Assembly: GCF_009982895.1 (NCBI RefSeq)
Contig: NZ_WXZL01000001.1
Span: 282,335-346,334, forward strand
Length of the DNA stretch: 64,000 nt
Reading direction: 5' to 3'
Source: Deinococcus alpinitundrae
GTDB lineage: Bacteria; Deinococcota; Deinococci; Deinococcales; Deinococcaceae
The position numbers and the translations under genes are program-made. Positions 59,476 through 64,000 of the stretch are shown here, piece by piece; the first letter of the stretch is position 1, and every line of letters starts with the position of its first letter. The notes under the pieces were generated by a model. The model was given only the letters and a program-made list of their open reading frames with translations. It searched no databases and was not told the DNA's origin.

Positions 59476-59867
59476 GCTCGCTCCCGAATCTGCTGGCCCA
59501 GCACCCAGCGGCTGTCCGGCCGCTCACCGCCGTGTGGGCCGTAGAAGATGACCCACACGGCAAAATCGTCGCTGAACGCCTCGAAGCGGTGTTCTTGTCC
59601 GGCGGCGGCGAACAGGAAATCACCCGGCCCGAAAGCAAGGCGCTCGACTCCACACACGTACGTGCCGCAGCCGCTGACCACGATATACGCCTCATCTTGC
59701 AGGTGCGGCGTCTGCGGGTCCCTGCCGCGCGGCGCATACAGTTCAGCGCTGAAAGTACCGCGCCGGAACACCTCCGCACTGAGCGGCGAAGCGAGTTCAA
59801 GCGCCTGCCGGGCCTGGGCGATGGAAACGCCACTTGAAGCGGATCCTTCTGGTGGGGGCCTGCTCAT
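59472..59867 (-). CDS. cupin-domain protein
   Basis: This 131-residue single-domain cupin has GRDPQTPHLQDEAYIVVSGCGTY (first metal motif, with His and Glu) and PGDFLFAAAGQEHRFEAFSD (second motif, with His). Such small cupins bind Fe or Zn and act as dioxygenases, isomerases or sensors. It overlaps the genes on each side by 4 bases. Confidence 0.9.
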   Translation of the reverse strand: MSRPPPEGSASSGVSIAQARQALELASPLSAEVFRRGTFSAELYAPRGRDPQTPHLQDEAYIVVSGCGTYVCGVERLAFGPGDFLFAAAGQEHRFEAFSDDFAVWVIFYGPHGGERPDSRWVLGQQIRERA

Positions 59868-60322
59868 AGCCGAGTATGCTCCATGATCCAGTTGGTTTCC
59901 CAGCTTTGCCCGTCATCCAGGCTGAGCGCTTGTTCCCAGCGGGGATGGGCGGTGCCGATCTGCGACCAGACAAAGCGGCAGCGCAGCCGTCCGGTCGCGC
60001 TTTCCTCGTCGCCGTAGAAGGTGCCCACGCCGTCCTCGAAGCGGCCCATCACGGGCGGCTGCAACGCTCCGTCGGGACCGACCCAGTAAATGCTCCACTG
60101 CTTCGAAAGGGGTTCGAAAAGCCGGATGCTCATGCCCACCCACCGACCGTCCGAGCGCTGGCTCTCGTCCACGTTGGTCAGGCCACCCATCAATCCGTAC
60201 ACCCGAGAAACCGAGCGGAATGCTTCCCAGTCCTGACAGCCCACCAGCCGCTCTTTGAGGCGCCGGTGCCGGACCTGCCACTGACCGTACAGAAACTCGA
60301 AATCGCTGCTTTGCTGGGTCAT
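59864..60322 (-). CDS. DUF1579-like protein, lipocalin-type barrel
   Basis: This 152-residue protein has the pattern of small calycin-like barrels: FLYGQWQVRHRRLKERL, then alternating strands (GMSIRLFEPLSKQWSIYWV; GTFYGDEES; RCRFVWSQIG; WEQALSLDDGQSW). It begins the four-gene operon; TAGCCT lies 6 nt before ATG 60322, which is only 29 bases from the divergent regulator gene. Function is unknown. Confidence 0.82.
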   Translation of the reverse strand: MTQQSSDFEFLYGQWQVRHRRLKERLVGCQDWEAFRSVSRVYGLMGGLTNVDESQRSDGRWVGMSIRLFEPLSKQWSIYWVGPDGALQPPVMGRFEDGVGTFYGDEESATGRLRCRFVWSQIGTAHPRWEQALSLDDGQSWETNWIMEHTRL

Positions 60323-60328
60323 GCAGTC

Positions 60329-60344
60329 AGGCTAGCGGTAAAGT
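60329..60344. promoter_or_regulatory. overlapping divergent leaderless promoters
   Basis: Minus-strand TAGCCT (60329-60334) and plus-strand TAAAGT (60339-60344) are 4 bases apart and lie 6 and 7 nt from their start codons. Each -35 region must lie inside the coding sequence of the other gene. Confidence 0.65.
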
Positions 60345-60351
60345 GGCCCGT

Positions 60352-61821
60352 ATGAAAGCACCACTTCCAGCGCATTCGAGGAGACCAGTTGCCGACCTCC
60401 CTTTCTCGCTGGACCTTCGGCGCGGCGCGGAAACGGCGCTGCACGCTCAGCTGGCCCAGCAGCTCCGTCAGGCCGCTCTATCGGGCCGCTTGCCGGGGGG
60501 CACCCACCTTCCCGGCAGCCGCACCCTGGCCCAGCAGCTCGGCGTGGCGCGGGGCGTAGTCGTCAACGCCTACGCCGAGCTGCTGGCCGACGGCACCCTG
60601 GAAGCGGCGGTGGGCAGCGCCACGCGGGTGGCGGGCGGGCTGCGGGTCATGAGGCCGCGCTCTGCCGTTTCGGGTGCGCCTGCCTGGTGGCCCGAGGTCG
60701 ACCTGAAACCGGTCGCCGCGCCGAGCGCCCTGCACTTCGAGCTGGGTCAACCGACCCTTTCGCTGCTCGACAATCGGGCCTGGCGCTCGTGCTGGAATGC
60801 CGTGGCCCGTCAAGTGCCGCCCAGCGACTACGGCGACCCGGCAGGCGACGCCCGGCTGCGCGGCGCACTCGCGGCCTTCGTGGGCCGCACACGCGGCCAC
60901 CACCTCAGCGCCGAGCAACTCATCATTACCAGCGGCGCGGCACAGAGTTTCGGCCTGCTGGCCTCGCTGCTGCCGCCGGGGGCCTGGGTGGCCGTCGAAG
61001 ACCCCGGCTATCCGCAGGTGTACCAGGTGTTCGAACGCGCCCGCCTGAAGGTGCAGCCCTGTCCAGTTGACGCCGACGGTTTGCAGGTCGCCGCCCTGAA
61101 TCCTGCCGCCCGCCTGATCTACGTGACGCCCAGCCACCAGTATCCGCTCGGCGTGCGGATGAGCTTGCCCAGACGCCTGGAACTTCTGGCCTGGGCCAAA
61201 CAGCACGACGCCCTGATTCTGGAAGACGACTACGACGGCGAATTTCGCTACGACGCGCCGCCGCTGCCCGCCCTGGCCAGTCTGGACGAAGCCGAGGGCG
61301 GCAGACGGGTCATTTATCTCGGCACGCTCAGCAAGGTGCTGACCCCCTCACTGCGGCTGGGCTATCTGGGCGTGCCGAGGCCGCTGGTTGATGCAGTGGT
61401 GCAGGCCAAACGCTTCTCGGATCTGGGCAGTCCCTGGGCGGTGCAGCAGGCGGCGGCGAATTTCGTGCTGGGCGGATACCTCGACCAGCATCTGCGGCGC
61501 GTCCGGCGACACTACGCCGCGCAGCGCTCGGTACTGGGCACCCTCCTGCAACCGCTGGCTCCTGCCGCCGTGCTGGGCGGCATCGAAGCGGGACTGCACG
61601 CCTGTTTGCACCTGGCCGCGCCGCTGAACGCCGCCGAGGTCCAACGTGCCCTGCGGCGGCGCGGCGTGGAAGTCGCCACCCTGGGCGAGTACAGCCGCAG
61701 TTTTGAGGCGCAGGCGCTGCTGCTGGGCTACGGCGGCCTGAGTCGCGCCGACCTGGAACGCGGCGCGGCCTTGATCGTGGGGGCGATCCATGAGCAAGTT
61801 CAGAAGGCCGCAGCGGGCTAG
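60352..61821 (+). CDS. MocR/PdxR-type regulator (GntR helix-turn-helix plus aminotransferase fold)
   Basis: This 489-residue protein has a GntR winged helix (LHAQLAQQLRQAALSGRL, GSRTLAQQLGVARGVVVNAY) and an aminotransferase-like domain of about 370 residues, with the PLP lysine at 328 (GTLSKVLTPSLRLGYL) and YDGEFRYD. MocR proteins sense PLP or an amino compound and usually control adjacent genes. Here the divergent four-gene operon is the likely target. ATG 60352 has TAAAGT 7 nt upstream. Confidence 0.92.
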   Translation: MKAPLPAHSRRPVADLPFSLDLRRGAETALHAQLAQQLRQAALSGRLPGGTHLPGSRTLAQQLGVARGVVVNAYAELLADGTLEAAVGSATRVAGGLRVMRPRSAVSGAPAWWPEVDLKPVAAPSALHFELGQPTLSLLDNRAWRSCWNAVARQVPPSDYGDPAGDARLRGALAAFVGRTRGHHLSAEQLIITSGAAQSFGLLASLLPPGAWVAVEDPGYPQVYQVFERARLKVQPCPVDADGLQVAALNPAARLIYVTPSHQYPLGVRMSLPRRLELLAWAKQHDALILEDDYDGEFRYDAPPLPALASLDEAEGGRRVIYLGTLSKVLTPSLRLGYLGVPRPLVDAVVQAKRFSDLGSPWAVQQAAANFVLGGYLDQHLRRVRRHYAAQRSVLGTLLQPLAPAAVLGGIEAGLHACLHLAAPLNAAEVQRALRRRGVEVATLGEYSRSFEAQALLLGYGGLSRADLERGAALIVGAIHEQVQKAAAG

Positions 61822-61860
61822 CTTACACCCGCCGTTCGGCCCGGTTCGTCATCATCGGGT

Positions 61861-63282
61861 ATGACGCATCTGACCCGTGTCAATGTGGTCGGCAGTGGCC
61901 CCAACGGCCTGGCCGCCGCCGTCCTGCTGGCCCAGGCCGGGCTGCGTGTGCGCCTCTGGGAAGGCGCGGACACGCTGGGCGGCTCGGTTCGCAGCGGCCC
62001 GCTGACCCTGCCGGGCTTCACGCACGACCTGGGCAGCGCCGTGCATCCGCTGGCCGTCAGCAGTCCGTTTTTTCAGACGCTGCCACTGCACGCTTTCGGG
62101 CTGCGCTGGATTCATCCGGAGGTGCCGCTGGCCCACCCCTTGCCCGCCGGAGCCGCGCTGCTGCACCGCAGCCTGGAGCAGACAGCCGAGGGACTGGGCG
62201 CAGACGCCGGGCTGTACCGCCGCCTGATGACACCGCTGGTCGAGCGCTGGGACGACCTGATGGGCGAGTTTCTCAGGCCGCTGCCGCACCTGCCCAAGCA
62301 CCCGGTGCTGCTCGCCCGCTTCGGTTTGCGCGCCCTCCCGCCCGTGGCACTGCTGGCGCGACTCTTCCAGACCCAGCAGGCCCGCTCCCTGCTGGGCGGG
62401 CTGGCGGCCCACAGCGCCGGGCCGCTGACCAGCCCGGCCTCCAGCGCTTTCGCACTGATGCTGGGCGGCGCGGCCCACGCACGCGGCTGGCCGTTTCCGC
62501 AAGGCGGCGCGCAGGCGCTCGCCGACGCGCTGAGCGGGTATTTCAAATTCCTCGGCGGCGAGGTCATGCTCTCACATCCTGTCCGGCGCCTGCGCGAGTT
62601 GCCACCTGCGGACCTCACCTTGCTCGACGTGGGGCCGAGAGCGCTGCTGGAAATGGCCGACTGGCCGGAACACTATGCCCGGCAGCTTCGCCGGTTTCGC
62701 TACGGCCCCGGAGCCTTCAAGGTGGACTACGCCCTCAGCGGGCCGCTGCCCTGGACCGATCCGCTGGTGGGCCGCGCCGGAACGGTGCATCTCGGTGGCA
62801 AGTTGACCGATCTTGTTCGTGCCGAGGCTGCACCGGGACAGAACCGGGTGGCGGCTGAGCCGTATGTGCTGCTGGCCCAGCACACTCTCTTCGATGCCAG
62901 CCGCGCTCCGGCGGGTCAGCACACCGTCTGGGCCTACGCCCACGTGCCCAACGCCAGCCGCGAGGACGCCCTGCCGCAACTCGAAGCGCAGATCGAGCGC
63001 GCGGCCCCCGGGTTCTCACGGCTGATCCTCAAGCGCACCGTCAGCACCCCCGGCACCCTGCAAGCCTGGAATCCCAACCTGGTCGGCGGCGACGTGAGCG
63101 GCGGAGCCAACAACTTCTGGCAACTGCTCGCGCGCCCGGTGCTGAGTGCCCAGCCGTACCGCACGCCGCTGAGGGGCGTGTACCTGTGCAGCGCCAGTAC
63201 CCCGCCCGGCGGCGGCGTTCACGGCATGGCCGGGTACTGGGCGGCGCGGCTGGCCCTGAGAGAGGGGCAAGCGGGCCTCTAG
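61861..63282 (+). CDS. CrtI/amine-oxidase-like FAD oxidoreductase
   Basis: This 473-residue protein has the FAD Rossmann motif VVGSGPNGLAAAVLLAQAGLRV and continues WEGADTLGGSVRS. It ends in the FAD-closing segment LCSASTPPGGGVHGMAGYWAA, as in phytoene desaturase and related carotenoid or protoporphyrinogen oxidoreductases. It is probably a desaturase- or isomerase-like enzyme, but the substrate cannot be deduced because no carotenoid genes lie beside it. ATG 61861 lies 39 bases after the regulator stop. Confidence 0.9.
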   Translation: MTHLTRVNVVGSGPNGLAAAVLLAQAGLRVRLWEGADTLGGSVRSGPLTLPGFTHDLGSAVHPLAVSSPFFQTLPLHAFGLRWIHPEVPLAHPLPAGAALLHRSLEQTAEGLGADAGLYRRLMTPLVERWDDLMGEFLRPLPHLPKHPVLLARFGLRALPPVALLARLFQTQQARSLLGGLAAHSAGPLTSPASSAFALMLGGAAHARGWPFPQGGAQALADALSGYFKFLGGEVMLSHPVRRLRELPPADLTLLDVGPRALLEMADWPEHYARQLRRFRYGPGAFKVDYALSGPLPWTDPLVGRAGTVHLGGKLTDLVRAEAAPGQNRVAAEPYVLLAQHTLFDASRAPAGQHTVWAYAHVPNASREDALPQLEAQIERAAPGFSRLILKRTVSTPGTLQAWNPNLVGGDVSGGANNFWQLLARPVLSAQPYRTPLRGVYLCSASTPPGGGVHGMAGYWAARLALREGQAGL

Positions 63283-63377
63283 ACCAAGCTGGAAGCGTCA
63301 CCGGAGGACACGGCGCAGGAAGCGAGTGAGGCTTGGCCCATTCTTCTCCTGCGGCCCGAGTGCCAGGCAGGATTGTC

Positions 63378-63854
63378 TTAGAGTTCCAGGCTGTCGGCAG
63401 TGAGACCAGGCGGCAGCAGCCATAAGCAGACTTCAACCGGGCAGTCTCGGTCGGCCTGGAACAGTCCCACGGAAATCGTCCGGTCGGCCAGCAACCAGTT
63501 CACTCGCCCCGGAGCGTCCTCCTGGGCCTCAGCAGGCTCGCCCAGCACCTGCGCCGCCTCGGCGATCACGTTCCACATCACCTCACGCGCCTCGGCCCAG
63601 CGCTGCTCGATCACAGCGTCAGGGTCGTCGAGCTCCTCCTCGGTATAGTCGCCGCGTCCGTCTTGCAGCGCCTGAAAATCCTCGGACTCGTGGAACGTCA
63701 CGTTCAGATAAAGCGTGCCGTCCGGTGCGTTCTGGCGCAAGAGGTGAGCGCCCCCGGACAGCGTCACACCTTGCTTGGGCAGTGCGTCCCAGCTCACGGG
63801 CAGGGCAAGGAGGGCAGACCACAGGGCCGGGTGTTCAGATGGAGAGAAGATCAT
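63378..63854 (-). CDS. uncharacterised acidic protein
   Basis: A 158-residue soluble protein starting MIFSPSEHPALWSALLALPVSW. It is rich in Asp and Glu (DGRGDYTEEELDDPDAVIEQ) and ends in a hydrophobic stretch of strands. The frame is open upstream to 63983, but the extra 43 residues overlap the next gene and its promoter, so ATG 63854 is preferred. No family is recognised. Confidence 0.75.
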   Translation of the reverse strand: MIFSPSEHPALWSALLALPVSWDALPKQGVTLSGGAHLLRQNAPDGTLYLNVTFHESEDFQALQDGRGDYTEEELDDPDAVIEQRWAEAREVMWNVIAEAAQVLGEPAEAQEDAPGRVNWLLADRTISVGLFQADRDCPVEVCLWLLPPGLTADSLEL

Positions 63855-63929
63855 CAGTCCACAGCTTAATCGTGGCGTGCATAAATTCACCAGACCAGCT
63901 TTATTGATCTCGGCTGAAGTGAACGACGG

Positions 63930-63935
63930 TAGAAT
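63930..63935 (+). promoter_or_regulatory. -10 TAGAAT, 6 nt before ATG 63942
   Basis: A leaderless layout that supports the partial gene at the right edge. Confidence 0.5.
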
Positions 63936-63941
63936 GATTGG

Positions 63942-64000
63942 ATGACTGACCGTTGGCTCCCATCGCACCTCACCCGAGCTCAACTCGAAGAACGTCGCCT
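63942..64000 (+). CDS. partial gene, probable IS630-type transposase N-terminus
   Basis: Nineteen codons are visible (MTDRWLPSHLTRAQLEERR). The stretch LTRAQLEERR resembles the helix that opens the helix-turn-helix of IS630-family transposases. The rest lies outside the window, so no inverted repeat or catalytic residue can be checked. An ordinary gene is not excluded. Confidence 0.45.
   Translation, partial: MTDRWLPSHLTRAQLEERR

Overview
The window looks like chromosomal DNA of a Deinococcus species. The protein set is typical of that genus: an HspR-type MerR regulator, an NrtR-type Nudix regulator, a compact NAD salvage operon, TetA-like MFS pumps, solo infC and dxs, and many small uncharacterised proteins. 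The right two thirds are GC-rich. At least fifteen genes have a TANNNT hexamer 6-10 nt before the start codon and no Shine-Dalgarno sequence, which is the layout of leaderless transcription known from Deinococcus. No assignment below species-group level is possible from the sequence alone.

Layout. Positions 1-18500 are an accessory-like stretch with loose spacing: a truncated GAF histidine kinase, two metallo-beta-lactamase-fold hydrolases (one divergent from a winged-helix regulator), a PAS-GGDEF-GAF-HD-GYP c-di-GMP protein, an MFS pump, a quinone reductase, an epoxide hydrolase, an exported alpha/beta hydrolase, two membrane proteins, a damaged tRNA-Val-like sequence and an orphan ABC binding protein. 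Positions 19094-24023 hold the glycine cleavage operon gcvT-gcvH-kinase-gcvP on the minus strand. Positions 24110-28653 hold a class A PBP, a serine hydrolase and two small proteins.

Positions 28722-35055 hold one tightly packed minus-strand operon for NAD salvage and ADP-ribose recycling. Its order is nadM-Nudix, ADP-ribosylglycohydrolase, CDKN3-type phosphatase, nadV, an AT-richer unknown gene, pnuC and nadR. An inverted repeat sits at its start, and a probable NAD regulator (NrtR) lies 16 kb away at 51247. Positions 35209-43213 hold housekeeping and membrane genes: an MFS pump, lepB, a repeat protein, a phosphoesterase, an HspR with two nearly identical DNA-binding domains, mtnN, lrgAB, an SDR-like protein, a sulfurtransferase and a thioesterase. 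Positions 43499-57643 hold core genes: trmB, dnaX, hemL, nrtR, glycogen debranching enzyme, infC and dxs. Positions 57670-63854 hold a lipoprotein, a four-gene operon divergent from a MocR/PdxR-type regulator, a CrtI-like oxidoreductase and a small protein. A probable transposase begins at the right edge.

The most unusual items are the double-domain HspR with a HAIR half-site at its own promoter, the unknown gene translationally coupled inside the NAD operon, three short leaderless upstream ORFs that end on or next to the start codon of the following gene, and overlapping divergent promoters at 60320-60354.
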